Assembly (NCBI RefSeq): GCF_040544555.1
Contig: NZ_JBEPKD010000017.1
Location: forward strand, 1 to 64,000
DNA length: 64,000 nt
From: Halalkalibacter oceani
GTDB lineage: Bacteria; Bacillota; Bacilli; Bacillales; Bacillaceae_D
Direction: 5' to 3'
Shown piece by piece: positions 51,306 through 59,543 of this stretch. The position numbers and the translations under genes were made by a program. The notes under the pieces are model-generated. The model was not told where the DNA came from, did not search any database, and was given only the letters and a program-made list of their open reading frames with translations. Each line of letters starts with the position of its first letter. The stretch's first letter is position 1.

Positions 51306-52115
51306 ATGACGGAAAATCTGCTTTTGGCATTTGGTTTAACTTTAATGGCAGGTCTTGCAACAGGCATTGGCAGTCTGCTTGCCTTTTTTACTTCAACAAC
51401 AAATACGAAATTTTTGTCCTTTTCCTTAGGCTTTTCAGCCGGGGTGATGATTTATGTATCGATGGTGGAAATCTTTATGAAGGCGCAGGACGCGCTCGTT
51501 GCTTCGCTTGGAAATGAGCTTGGCCATTGGCTGACGGCCGCCGGCTTCTTCGGCGGAATGGTGCTGACAGCGGCGATTGACCGGCTTCTTCCAAAGCAGG
51601 GAAACCCGCACGAGATCAAGAAAGTCGAGGATATGGAAACAGCAAAGCCGGAGGTGAAGGATCGCCAGCTATTGAAAATGGGGACGTTCACCGCGCTGGC
51701 GATTGCGATCCACAACTTCCCTGAAGGCATTGCGACATTCACTTCGGCTTTGCAGGACCCGGCGCTCGGGATTGCCATCGCCGTGGCGATCGCGATTCAC
51801 AATATTCCTGAAGGGATCGCCGTCTCGGTGCCGATTTATTTCGCGACCGGAAGCAAAAAGAAAGCGTTCAGACTATCATTTCTTTCCGGTCTTGCCGAGC
51901 CGGTCGGCGCGCTCGTCGCCTTTTTGTTTTTAATGCCGTATTTAAATGATGTGATGTTCGGCATCATTTTTGCAGCGGTGGCGGGAATCATGGTTTTCAT
52001 TTCGCTCGACGAACTGCTCCCGGCGGCGAAAAAATATGATGAAGCCCATACATCGATTTACGGCCTGATCGGCGGAATGGCCGTCATGGCGATTAGTTTG
52101 CTGCTGTTTATTTAA
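51306..52115 (+). CDS. zupT: ZIP-family zinc transporter ZupT
   Basis: A 269-residue membrane protein with eight helices that imports zinc and other divalent metals. The paired metal-site motifs AIHNFPEGIATF (about residue 142) and AIHNIPEGIAVS (about residue 165) are exact ZIP family signatures. A charged cytoplasmic loop (about residues 95-125) lies between helices III and IV. Own promoter and a strong terminator make it monocistronic. Confidence 0.95.
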   Translation: MTENLLLAFGLTLMAGLATGIGSLLAFFTSTTNTKFLSFSLGFSAGVMIYVSMVEIFMKAQDALVASLGNELGHWLTAAGFFGGMVLTAAIDRLLPKQGNPHEIKKVEDMETAKPEVKDRQLLKMGTFTALAIAIHNFPEGIATFTSALQDPALGIAIAVAIAIHNIPEGIAVSVPIYFATGSKKKAFRLSFLSGLAEPVGALVAFLFLMPYLNDVMFGIIFAAVAGIMVFISLDELLPAAKKYDEAHTSIYGLIGGMAVMAISLLLFI

Positions 52116-52160
52116 GCTGCTTTAATAGGCCTTTTGCCTGTTGAAGCGGCTTTTTTTTAA
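52113..52160 (+). terminator. Terminator of zupT
   Basis: AAGCTGCTTTAATAGGC pairs with CCTGTTGAAGCGGCTT (loop about CTTTTG), followed by eight T. Confidence 0.85.
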
Positions 52161-52225
52161 GGCACTCTGAAACTTTTATCATTCTAATGTGTCTATATAA
52201 CAGACGATACAAAGGAGTGAGGAAG

Positions 52226-54214
52226 ATGTGGGATGTTTTGTATAGTGTCATTAACCATATCCAGCGTTACATCCCGGTCAGTTTATGGACACTGTTCTTG
52301 GTCGGGGTTGCCTTGATGCTTTTAAGCCTGACCGCTTTGGCGGCTCAGCGTCCGTCGGCGAAGAATCGTGAGAAGTGGATGATCAGGGCAGGTGTTATGC
52401 TGCGGGCGTTACTGTTTCTCGCGGTCACGCTTGAATTTTTTCATCATTTTCTTATTAGCGGGGAACATGTCAGCTTTCAGTATAATGTTCTGAATCAAAT
52501 TGTGAATGTGATTTTTTACGGATACATACTAGTTGTCGGAATGCATTATCTCATCACCTTGCCTTTCCGGGCGTTGCACGGATTTTTTTATCTGTTTGAT
52601 GTGATTGTGCTCTGTATTCCGATCCTTTTGATGCTTCCGAGCCTGAGGCTTGCGGATCTGTCCGACTGGTACATGTGGGCGGCTTTGGCGTTGATTGCCG
52701 CCAGCTTTGCCGTCATGTACATGTTGTTTCAGAGCTACTGGCGCCAGAGCATGGTAGTGTGGTTCGTGTTCTTTGTCGTCAGTGGCGGAACGGTGGCCTT
52801 TACGAGAATGAGTCAGTTTGAAGCGTTATTTCCACTGACGTTATTTTTGCTTTTGCTCGGCGGATCAGAGTGGGTCAAGCAGCTGCTGGAACGCCGCCCG
52901 CTAATCGGAGGGAAGGGGTGGTATGCTGCTGTCGCAAGCATTAGTGTCACCCTAATAGTTATCGCCAACCCATTCTACAATCTATGGCATGTCGTCGAAG
53001 CAAAGGCAAACTATTATATTCATACTGCGTATCGCGCGGAAACGGAGATGCCTTCACTTGCCGAGATGCAGGAGCGCGCAAGGCTGCTGATCGGCGAGGA
53101 AGTAAGCTTTAATGCTCATTCCTCGATTCGCGAAGATTTTTATAATGCCTATACGCTCGACGGGGGCGGTTATTCGATCAGATTTGACAGTTCGGGCGAA
53201 TTGTTCAGCTTGTCACGAACCGATCCAGAGGAGGCAGCGTCATCGGCAGCTGCGCCCCCTTCCGAACAGGACGTGCTCCAGCAGACGGAGGGCCTGCTTG
53301 AAAGAGCAGAAATTAATTATGATCAAGAACGGTTTGAGATCGCGGTTCAATTTGATGATGCAGCAAAGCAAGCCAAAGTTTCCGTTCTGCCATTATGGTC
53401 AGACGGCGAAAGGGTAAACACTGATGTGAGTTTGATCGTTTGGGATTATGACTTGCGGCTCATTTCGTTTTCACCGACTCCGATCGGCGCTCCGTTAGAG
53501 CTGGAGAATTCTGTCGTCCAGCTGACAAAGGAAGAGCTGAATAAAAAAGTAGAGGACGTTCTGAACGTGCTTGGCCGGCCTTCCTCACCGACTTATATTG
53601 ACCATGTGTGGAGCTCGTTCACTTACGAATCGCAGCCGACTATTACGATCAAAACGAAAAATGGAGAAACGATTTACCTTCACGCGGAAACTGGTGAGCT
53701 TTTGCAGCTGGAACTAAGTGAAGACAAAGCAGGAGATGAAGGAGCTTTTGTAAAGCAAGCCACTTATTTTGCGCGAAAATTATCTCCTGAGTTTGCGAAG
53801 CAGGGGGCGCAATATGAGCAGGGTGAATATGGCGATTATTCGTGGGAGTATGACAATGGCCTTCTGTCTCATCATGTCCAAGTCAATCTTACGGCCGATG
53901 GCGAACTGATTTCTTTTTATCAAGGCTGGTATCCGTCGCAACATCGTAAGAAGATCAATCAAACCGTACTCGCTGAAAAAGCTGTTTCCATGAGCAAGGC
54001 AATGAAGCTCGTGGCTGATGAGTATCCGATGTTTTCAATTTATGCCCAGCGTGGGGAGCTGGCGCTGATTTATAACCGCGAGGGAGAGGCGGAGCTTGTC
54101 TGGATGATTGTTGTCGTTCCATTCGCGAAGCCGCATAAGCAGGTTCATTTTGTTGACATGGAAACAGGGGAAATTACCGATGTGTACGACGATATTGACG
54201 GGGTGAGATCATGA
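52226..54214 (+). CDS. Membrane protein with YcdB/PepSY-like extracellular domain
   Basis: A 662-residue protein. The N-terminal third has about eight membrane helices; from about residue 265 a large soluble domain carries PepSY/YcdB-like repeats (for example FYNAYTLDGGGYSIRFD and DYSWEYDNGLLSHHVQVNL, each followed by an LISF turn). The end resembles a PepSY unit (VDMETGEITDVYDD). ATG 52226 after AAAGGAGTGAGG. It overlaps the next gene by four bases and belongs to an ECF sigma operon, so it may be a sensor or the envelope factor controlled by that sigma. Function unknown. Confidence 0.78.
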   Translation: MWDVLYSVINHIQRYIPVSLWTLFLVGVALMLLSLTALAAQRPSAKNREKWMIRAGVMLRALLFLAVTLEFFHHFLISGEHVSFQYNVLNQIVNVIFYGYILVVGMHYLITLPFRALHGFFYLFDVIVLCIPILLMLPSLRLADLSDWYMWAALALIAASFAVMYMLFQSYWRQSMVVWFVFFVVSGGTVAFTRMSQFEALFPLTLFLLLLGGSEWVKQLLERRPLIGGKGWYAAVASISVTLIVIANPFYNLWHVVEAKANYYIHTAYRAETEMPSLAEMQERARLLIGEEVSFNAHSSIREDFYNAYTLDGGGYSIRFDSSGELFSLSRTDPEEAASSAAAPPSEQDVLQQTEGLLERAEINYDQERFEIAVQFDDAAKQAKVSVLPLWSDGERVNTDVSLIVWDYDLRLISFSPTPIGAPLELENSVVQLTKEELNKKVEDVLNVLGRPSSPTYIDHVWSSFTYESQPTITIKTKNGETIYLHAETGELLQLELSEDKAGDEGAFVKQATYFARKLSPEFAKQGAQYEQGEYGDYSWEYDNGLLSHHVQVNLTADGELISFYQGWYPSQHRKKINQTVLAEKAVSMSKAMKLVADEYPMFSIYAQRGELALIYNREGEAELVWMIVVVPFAKPHKQVHFVDMETGEITDVYDDIDGVRS

Positions 54215-54498
54215 AACGGGAATGCGCTGTATTTCGGGACTTGAAAGAAGACTGGCAGGAGGGGATGGTGGAATCGGAAACCGCTGAATGGATGGCAGAT
54301 CATCAAATGAGCTGTCCCTTCTGCCCTGACTGGAGCGAAAATGAGCAAAGCAGAGCGGAGCAACAGCCGGAGCTGCCCAGTAATGAAAACGAAAGCTCAG
54401 AGCTGGAAACGATCAAAAAAGCGAGAAGATTTTTAGCGGTGGGGGTCGGCATGATCGCACTTTTCCTAATATGGGTGTCGATTTGGCTGTATATTTAA
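54211..54498 (+). CDS. Membrane-anchored zinc-finger (anti-sigma-like) protein
   Basis: A 95-residue protein with an N-terminal HxxxCxxC (HQMSCPFC, about residues 31-38) as in ZAS anti-sigma domains, an acidic Gln/Glu/Ser linker and one C-terminal transmembrane helix (about 74-95). ATG overlaps the previous stop (ATGA). It precedes an ECF sigma gene by 32 bases. With another zinc-finger protein after the sigma, it may be one of two regulators. The ZAS call rests on the motif alone. Confidence 0.7.
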   Translation: MKRECAVFRDLKEDWQEGMVESETAEWMADHQMSCPFCPDWSENEQSRAEQQPELPSNENESSELETIKKARRFLAVGVGMIALFLIWVSIWLYI

Positions 54499-54530
54499 AT
54501 GACTTGTGTTAAAGAAAGGGCTTTTGAAAA

Positions 54531-55070
54531 ATGACCTCGTATTTAGAAAAATTGGAATCGATCTACAAAGCCTATCAGCCGGCAATTTATGCTTACTTGC
54601 TCAGACAGACGAAAAACACCGCTACGGCCGAGGATCTCTGTCAGGATGTCTTTTTAAAAGCATTTGAGGCGCTGCCGCATTTTCGTGGAGACGCAACGAT
54701 GAAATCATGGCTCTACCGGATAGCCCATAATCACTATGTCTCTTATTTTCGCAAAAAAGACGTGCAAGTCGTGACTGTGATGGAAGATACGAATTTGTAT
54801 CCGCTTCTCAGCGCTGTTCATTCACCTGAAGACTTTTATTTACAAAAAGAAAAGCTGGACGAGCTTTACCGCATTCTTGATGAAATGAAGCCGGTTTTTC
54901 GCGATATTTTAATTTTGCGTGATATGCAGGAGCTGTCCTACCAGGAAATCGCCCATGTGCTCGGCTGGTCGTTAAGCAAGGTCAAGACGACGATCCATCG
55001 CGCGCGCCTACAGTACAAAAAGGAAGCCGGGAAGAAAGGAGTCGGAAGCGATGAAATGCTCAATTATTAG
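54531..55070 (+). CDS. ECF-family RNA polymerase sigma factor
   Basis: A 179-residue ECF sigma factor. Region 2 (about residues 12-80) contains AEDLCQDVFLKAFEALPHFRGDATMKSWLYRIAHN (key parts AEDLCQDVFLKAF and SWLYRIAHN), and region 4 (about 115-165) contains LRDMQELSYQEIAHVLGWSLSKVKTTIHRAR (key part SYQEIAHVLGWS). Regions 1.1 and 3 are absent, as in the family. It overlaps the downstream anti-sigma gene by 20 bases, a usual arrangement. Signal and regulon unknown. Confidence 0.95.
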   Translation: MTSYLEKLESIYKAYQPAIYAYLLRQTKNTATAEDLCQDVFLKAFEALPHFRGDATMKSWLYRIAHNHYVSYFRKKDVQVVTVMEDTNLYPLLSAVHSPEDFYLQKEKLDELYRILDEMKPVFRDILILRDMQELSYQEIAHVLGWSLSKVKTTIHRARLQYKKEAGKKGVGSDEMLNY

Positions 55071-55353
55071 AGATTTGCTGCCGCACTATGTCGAAGCAGA
55101 ATGCCGCCCTGAATCGGAGAAGCTGGTTGAACAGCATCTCTCGACTTGCCACGGCTGCCAGGAGCTGCTGGCGGAACTGCGCTCGGACGATACGGTTGCC
55201 CCTCTGCCGGTGCCCGCTATCCTATCACAAGAGGCGGTGCAAACAGACCGCCATGTGTGGCGCAAATATTTTGGCAGGATGATCATCAAAGGAACGCTGC
55301 TGTTTTTCGCCGTTTATATCATTCTGTTGACGTTGTATCATGCCGGGAAGTAA
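55051..55353 (+). CDS. Anti-sigma factor with zf-HC2 domain
   Basis: A 100-residue protein with an N-terminal anti-sigma zinc finger (MKCSIIRDLLPHYVEAE start and HLSTCHGC, about residues 29-36) and a C-terminal transmembrane helix (about 78-95). It should hold the sigma factor at the membrane until a signal arrives. ATG lies within the sigma gene after GAAAGGAG. Short extracellular part, so sensing probably uses a partner such as the protein at 52226. Confidence 0.88.
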   Translation: MKCSIIRDLLPHYVEAECRPESEKLVEQHLSTCHGCQELLAELRSDDTVAPLPVPAILSQEAVQTDRHVWRKYFGRMIIKGTLLFFAVYIILLTLYHAGK

Positions 55354-55572
55354 ATGATAAAAGGGAGGGACCGGGCCAAAAGAGAGGATTTGCCCTTTTC
55401 CCACCCTAAACAGCCTTTGTCTAAAGTTCCCTTCTATTTATATGAGCGGTTCCAAAATTGACTTGTACAATTTTCCAAAATAATCCATAAGGGTAGAAAG
55501 TGTAACTAAAACAATAAAAAATAATAACAGTAAATGTAAAAGGTTTTCAATAGCATTTTGATTTGTGTTCAA

Positions 55573-55596
55573 TTATAATTGTTAGAACAGTTATAA
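55573..55596. promoter_or_regulatory. Palindromic operator upstream of the AbrB/Doc module
   Basis: TTATAATTGTT-AG-AACAGTTATAA is a 24-base inverted repeat with one mismatch, 40 bases before the antitoxin start. It contains a TATAAT. Position and symmetry suit autoregulation by the AbrB-type antitoxin. Confidence 0.65.
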
Positions 55597-55635
55597 AATA
55601 TAGGAGTTTGAATAGCATAGAAGGAGGGAAAAAGA

Positions 55636-55893
55636 ATGGCGGTGAAAAACTTGGAACGAAAAATAACGAAAATCGGAAATAGTTTAGGTGTGACGTTTCC
55701 AGCAGAATTATTAAAACGTCTTGGAGTAGCGCATGGTGATGACGTTTTTATTGAGGAACAGGATGGCGCGATTGTGATCCGCAAAAGTAAAAAAGTACAG
55801 TTGCCAAAAGGTGTTAGCGACGACTTTTTTGATATTTTAGATAAGAACATGAAACAGTATGATGAAACCATTAAAGGGCTGGTAGACCGTTGA
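55636..55893 (+). CDS. AbrB/MazE-type antitoxin
   Basis: An 85-residue DNA-binding antitoxin. The N-terminal SpoVT-AbrB swapped-hairpin domain (about residues 8-50) shows KITKIGNSLGVTFPAELLKRLGV and DGAIVIRKS (the first quoted in part: GNSLGVTFPAELLKRL). The C-terminal helix (55-85) would bind and neutralise the toxin. GAAGGAGGG precedes the ATG. Stop overlaps the Doc start by four bases. It should repress its own promoter through the palindrome at 55573. Confidence 0.9.
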   Translation: MAVKNLERKITKIGNSLGVTFPAELLKRLGVAHGDDVFIEEQDGAIVIRKSKKVQLPKGVSDDFFDILDKNMKQYDETIKGLVDR

Positions 55894-56282
55894 TTCGTTA
55901 TTTAACTGAACAAGAAGTGATTGCCATCAATTTACTAGTCATTGAACGATATAGTCCCAAGGAACATAAAGGTGTGAAGTTGCCGGATCTTCTCAATTCA
56001 GCCATCAACCGCCCCAAACAATCCGCTTTTGGGGAAGAGGCTTACCCGACCATTTTCGAAAAAGCGGGAGCTTTGTTTGAGTCATTAGCCAAAAATCATA
56101 CCTTTCATAACGCAAACAAACGAACGGCCTTTTTGGCACTGATTCAATTCCTTGCCTACAACGGTTTTCAGTTTACCATGAGTCAAAAGCAAGCCGAGGA
56201 TTTTGTTGTGGATGTCGTGAATCAAAAATATGAATTTGATGAAGTGGTGGCCATTATTAAAGAATATAGTGTAAAAATGTAG
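55890..56282 (+). CDS. doc: Doc-type (Fic fold) toxin
   Basis: A 130-residue Doc/death-on-curing family toxin. The active-site motif HTFHNANKR (about residues 70-78) matches Doc HxFxxANKR. P1 Doc phosphorylates EF-Tu and arrests translation. It starts TTG at 55890, overlapping the antitoxin end. Canonical Doc pairs with a Phd antitoxin; an AbrB-type partner is a known but less common combination. The complete motif suggests an active toxin. Confidence 0.9.
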   Translation: MIRYLTEQEVIAINLLVIERYSPKEHKGVKLPDLLNSAINRPKQSAFGEEAYPTIFEKAGALFESLAKNHTFHNANKRTAFLALIQFLAYNGFQFTMSQKQAEDFVVDVVNQKYEFDEVVAIIKEYSVKM

Positions 56283-56414
56283 CCTGGTACTCGTGATGCA
56301 GGGCTTTGTAACCGTCAAGTGGTTTTGAACAATTTTTGCTCGTTAAAAATAGCGACTTCCTATTTTTTAATTCGATGGCTTTCTCCATTTAACTGAACAA
56401 CCTCAGAACGATGG

Positions 56415-56487
56415 AAGAGGCGATTCCTTATTGTCCCCCAGCTTTCCGTCCATCCGAGAAACAGCAAATATTCAGCACCCTTTTTCG
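56415..56487 (-). pseudogene. Remnant of the neighbouring exported-protein gene
   Basis: About 73 bases match 56815-56887 inside the intact gene with few changes, covering the codons for KKGAEYLLFLGWTESWG. One extra base in TATTG-T-CCCCC shifts the frame, and a stop appears when the frame is corrected (CAA TAA). The rest of the copy is gone. It indicates a tandem duplication followed by decay. Confidence 0.75.
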
Positions 56488-56549
56488 TAATGGCTCCGCT
56501 CATTACGAAAAAGCTGCTGAAAAAGTGAAAATCGTCCTTTTTCAGCAGC
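56480..56549. repeat. Two adjoining perfect hairpins
   Basis: First: CTTTTTCGTAATG with CATTACGAAAAAG around GCTCCGCT. Second: GCTGCTGAAAAAG with CTTTTTCAGCAGC around TGAAAATCGTC. They share one G. The second loop resembles that at 23104-23114. Confidence 0.8.
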
Positions 56550-56690
56550 TTCATTTGATCATGGTTTCTCACTTTCTCTTTAGCCCCCAAACCATCTTGA
56601 TTGTACGAAGAATAGCTTAACGGATTGGGTTCATGATCAAGCAGAAACTGTCAAATCTAGTCTAGCAGTTACACCGTCCTCACCACCCGA

Positions 56691-57275
56691 TCAGTCAAGC
56701 TCAAGCTCCACATTGGCTAAAATGTCGCTTCTCAGTTCTTGCAAATCAGGATTTTGTTCAACCGCCCGCTTTTCTTCTTCATCGTGTTGGCTTAAATCAA
56801 ATTTCCCCTCGTGGGCGGAGGCGATACCGTATTGCCCCCAGCTTTCCGTCCATCCGAGGAACAGCAAATACTCAGCGCCCTTTTTCATGCCGGTATAGTC
56901 GCCGTAATAGATTTCAGTAACGCCTGGCGCCCATCCGTTATCGACAATATAATATGGTTCACGTATCGTGATCGTAGAACCTTCCAAACTTTCGTCACCC
57001 TTGATCACTTTTTGTATGAAAATATCGCTCAAATGGTGGCTGCTGGGGGTAGGTAATCCATCTTCATAGTAAACGACGTTTTCCGGCTCACCATTCAGGA
57101 CGGCGACGACCGCTAAATCGCTGCCTTCCAGTCGTTCTTCGTAATTCTCAAATGTTTCCATCATGCCGAATTGTAGCGGAGCCGTTTTAACGACTGTCGC
57201 ATCGGCGACCACGTAAACCGTCGCTGCGAGTAGAGCAACAATTGCTGAAATTATGATTGTTTTTTTCCTGTTCAT
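56691..57275 (-). CDS. Exported protein of unknown function
   Basis: A 194-residue protein with an N-terminal signal or anchor helix (about residues 5-26) and a mostly beta-rich extracellular domain. EGSDLAVVAVLNGE and GMKKGAEYLLFLGWTESWGQYGIA resemble the pattern of Bacillus exported proteins with a KxGxEYLLFL motif, seen in cell-surface proteins of unknown role. It ends in an acidic tail. ATG after AAAGGAGTCATAGAG. A decayed duplicate lies just downstream on the same strand. Confidence 0.7.
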   Translation of the reverse strand: MNRKKTIIISAIVALLAATVYVVADATVVKTAPLQFGMMETFENYEERLEGSDLAVVAVLNGEPENVVYYEDGLPTPSSHHLSDIFIQKVIKGDESLEGSTITIREPYYIVDNGWAPGVTEIYYGDYTGMKKGAEYLLFLGWTESWGQYGIASAHEGKFDLSQHDEEEKRAVEQNPDLQELRSDILANVELELD

Positions 57276-57469
57276 CTCTATGACTCCTTTATGAGGAATG
57301 GCTTCTAGTATTTTTGGAATTGGAAAAAGAATCCTACTCTCATTATCTTTTTAAAAGCTGTGTTGTCAATGAGAAAATGTCCTTCTCCACTAGTTGAAAT
57401 CGCCGATTATCCGGTTTATCACAGTGAATCTCTCGTAAGCTGTGAAACAAGGAATGCAGGAAAAAATAG

Positions 57470-57498
57470 TTGACTTCTATCAGATTGTTACGTACTGT
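57470..57498 (+). promoter_or_regulatory. Promoter of the cobalamin operon
   Basis: TTGACT, 17 bases, TACTGT. Start near 57505, about 20 bases before the riboswitch. Confidence 0.55.
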
Positions 57499-57526
57499 AA
57501 AAGAAACATGAAATTGCATATGTTTG

Positions 57527-57687
57527 GGAAAAGGTGAAAGTCATCGTTGACTTTCTAAAAGGGAAGTTCGGTGAAAAGCCGACGCGGTCCCGCCACTGTA
57601 AAAGGAGTGCTGTATGCACGAGCCACTGTCCATCGGACGGGAAGGAGCAGCAGCGTAAGACCTTGAGCCAGGAGACCTGCCTTTTCC
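57527..57687 (+). ncRNA. Cobalamin riboswitch
   Basis: Adenosylcobalamin-sensing leader. P1 GGAAAAGG (57527) pairs with CCTTTTCC (57680). The core GGTGAAAAGCC with CGCGGTCCCGCCACTGTAA (57580-57600) and the B12 box AGCCAGGAGACCTGCC (57667-57682) are near consensus. It precedes the cbi genes and should switch them off when cobalamin is plentiful. Confidence 0.95.
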
Positions 57688-57722
57688 AACGACACTGATT
57701 GACCTACGGGAGATGGGGAGGT

Positions 57723-57823
57723 GTTAGAGCAGGAGACGACAGTGCTGTCTCTGCTGGATTCCTTTTCAGATGATGATAAAAAAGGACTAGCCTCTAACCC
57801 TTTTGCGGGTGGAGGCTTTTTTT
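57723..57823 (+). terminator. Riboswitch expression platform (antiterminator/terminator)
   Basis: The terminator is AGCCTCTAACCC (57789) with GGGTGGAGGCT (57807) and seven T. GTTAGAG at 57723-57729 can pair instead with CTCTAAC (57793-57799), breaking it; a hairpin (about 57729-57756) closes the loop between. This predicts transcriptional control. Confidence 0.75.
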
Positions 57824-57864
57824 ATTGCCCCGCTTTCCCCGAAGGTCAAAAAGGAGGACATCCG

Positions 57865-59526
57865 ATGGGAGCGAAAGGAAAGCTTTTATTGATCGGCTTC
57901 GGGCCGGGCCACGAGCAGCATATGACAGGCCGGGCGAGGGAAGCGATCGCTGAAAGTGATTCAATTATCGGCTACAACACGTACGTGGATTTGGTTAAAC
58001 CGTTGCTGACGGATCAAGCGATTATCCGGACCGGAATGACGGAGGAAGTGAGCCGGGCACAGGAAGCCGTGCGTCAGGCGGAAGAGGGAAAGACGGTTGC
58101 GGTTATTTCAAGCGGGGATGCCGGCGTCTACGGCATGGCCGGTCTCGTCTATGAGGTGTTAATTGAAAAAGGCTGGACGGAGCAGGATGGGGTCGAGGTT
58201 GAAATTATTCCCGGGATTTCGGCGATTAACTCCTGCGCCTCGCTGCTCGGCGCGCCGATCATGCATGATGCCTGCACGATCAGCCTCAGTGACCATCTGA
58301 CGCCATGGGAGCTGATTAAAGCCAGACTTGACGCCGCCGGCAAGGCTGATTTTGTGATTGCGCTCTACAATCCGAAAAGCGGGCGGCGGACGAGACAGAT
58401 TGAAGAGGCGCAGCGGATTTTGCTGCAATACCGTTCTGCCGAGACGCCTGTTGGACTTGTCAAAAGCGCCTATCGCGAGCGTCAGCATATCGTGATGACA
58501 ACGCTCGGCGAGATGCTTGAGCATGAGATCGGGATGCTGACGACGGTCATCATCGGCAATGGATCGACGTTTATGTACGACGGCAAGATGATCACGCCGC
58601 GCGGCTATCAGAAAAAATATACGCTTGGAGAAGCGAAGCAGGCTCTGCGGCCGCATCAGCGCTTAAAGCCGGAGCACGAGCCGTGGGCGCTTCATCAAGG
58701 TGAAGAGGAAGTTGAACCGGCTTCATCTTCGCTTCAAGAGCTTGCCGAGGAAGCAGGACCCGAACCGGCGCGGGGATCGCTGCGCGAGCTGGCAGAAGAA
58801 GCGCTTTCGCTCCTGCACGGCGAGGAAAGCAGCGGGAAAGGCGACGTTGAGCCGGCGCCGGAAAGTCTGTTCAGGCAGGAGACGGTGTTTGAATTTGCGC
58901 TCTCGCCAGGTCTTGCCAACAAAAAATTCAGTGCGGCGCAAATGCAGCTGATTGGCGAGGTAGTTGGCGATAAAGGCGAGATTGAATATACGCCCGATCA
59001 TCAAATGAAGGTGACGATGAAAACGGGGGACGCGGCACAGGTGACGGCCGAGCTTGAGCGGGAGGGGCTGCTGCTGCATCCAGTCGGCGATGTTGTCACG
59101 ATCAAGGCGTGTGACTTTTGTGACGGTGACAAGGGCGAATCATTGCCGCAGCTTGATGAGATCTTTCGCTCAATTGGCGGCGAGCCCGTGCCGAAGCGGC
59201 TGACGATCGGCTTCAACGGCTGCGGAATGGCGTGCTACGGCGCGCCGACGAACGATATCGGCATCATCTACCGCAAAAAAGCATTTGATTTGTTTTTAGG
59301 GGCGAAAACGACAGGGAGAAACGCCCATGTCGGCCAGCTCGTCGCCGAAGGAATGAGCAAGGAGCAGCTCGTCGCAACAGTCGTCAAGGTTGTCCGCGAT
59401 TTCCAGCAGCGCGGCATGCCGAATGAACGGTTTCACAAGTTTTTTAAACGGGTCCAGGTCGTTGCCGGTTATCAGTACCGTGACGTGCCGGAGCCGATCG
59501 CCGTTGACAATGTGTGCGGCGATTAA
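57865..59526 (+). CDS. cbiH60: Precorrin-3B C17-methyltransferase with Fe-S tail (CbiH60)
   Basis: A 553-residue, about 60-kDa bifunctional-looking protein. The N-terminal tetrapyrrole methylase (about 1-255, GFGPG at 11-15, SSGDAGVYGMA near 78) contracts the corrin ring at C17. An acidic linker with EPAxxSLxELAEEA repeats follows (285-330). The C-terminal sulfite-reductase-like domain carries cluster cysteines CDFC and CGMAC near 410-450. P. megaterium CbiH60 has this build and a 4Fe-4S cluster. ATG 57865 follows AAGGAGG; the longer frame crosses the terminator. Confidence 0.92.
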   Translation: MGAKGKLLLIGFGPGHEQHMTGRAREAIAESDSIIGYNTYVDLVKPLLTDQAIIRTGMTEEVSRAQEAVRQAEEGKTVAVISSGDAGVYGMAGLVYEVLIEKGWTEQDGVEVEIIPGISAINSCASLLGAPIMHDACTISLSDHLTPWELIKARLDAAGKADFVIALYNPKSGRRTRQIEEAQRILLQYRSAETPVGLVKSAYRERQHIVMTTLGEMLEHEIGMLTTVIIGNGSTFMYDGKMITPRGYQKKYTLGEAKQALRPHQRLKPEHEPWALHQGEEEVEPASSSLQELAEEAGPEPARGSLRELAEEALSLLHGEESSGKGDVEPAPESLFRQETVFEFALSPGLANKKFSAAQMQLIGEVVGDKGEIEYTPDHQMKVTMKTGDAAQVTAELEREGLLLHPVGDVVTIKACDFCDGDKGESLPQLDEIFRSIGGEPVPKRLTIGFNGCGMACYGAPTNDIGIIYRKKAFDLFLGAKTTGRNAHVGQLVAEGMSKEQLVATVVKVVRDFQQRGMPNERFHKFFKRVQVVAGYQYRDVPEPIAVDNVCGD

Positions 59527-59543
59527 CAAAAGGAGGAGAAAAG

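Larger units (their letters stand above)
56283..56690. other. Intergenic region with gene remnant and hairpins
   Basis: A 408-base region between Doc and the exported protein. It holds a decayed copy of part of the downstream gene (56415-56487), two perfect hairpins (56480-56513 and 56513-56549) and no intact gene. Confidence 0.7.
57276..57864. other. Leader and control region of the cobalamin operon
   Basis: A 589-base non-coding region. It includes the divergent promoter area of the exported protein, the operon promoter (57470-57498), the cobalamin riboswitch (57527-57687), the antiterminator and terminator (57723-57823) and the ribosome site AAGGAGG (57851). The frame open across the terminator from 57721 is not the true start. 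Confidence 0.8.

Noticed and set aside
56360..56590. 76-residue gene on the minus strand
   Set aside because: Its recognisable part is a frameshifted remnant of the neighbouring gene, and the rest crosses hairpin repeats.
57721..57864. 48-residue N-terminal extension of CbiH60
   Set aside because: It would be encoded across the riboswitch terminator. A strong AAGGAGG precedes the ATG at 57865, where family homology starts.
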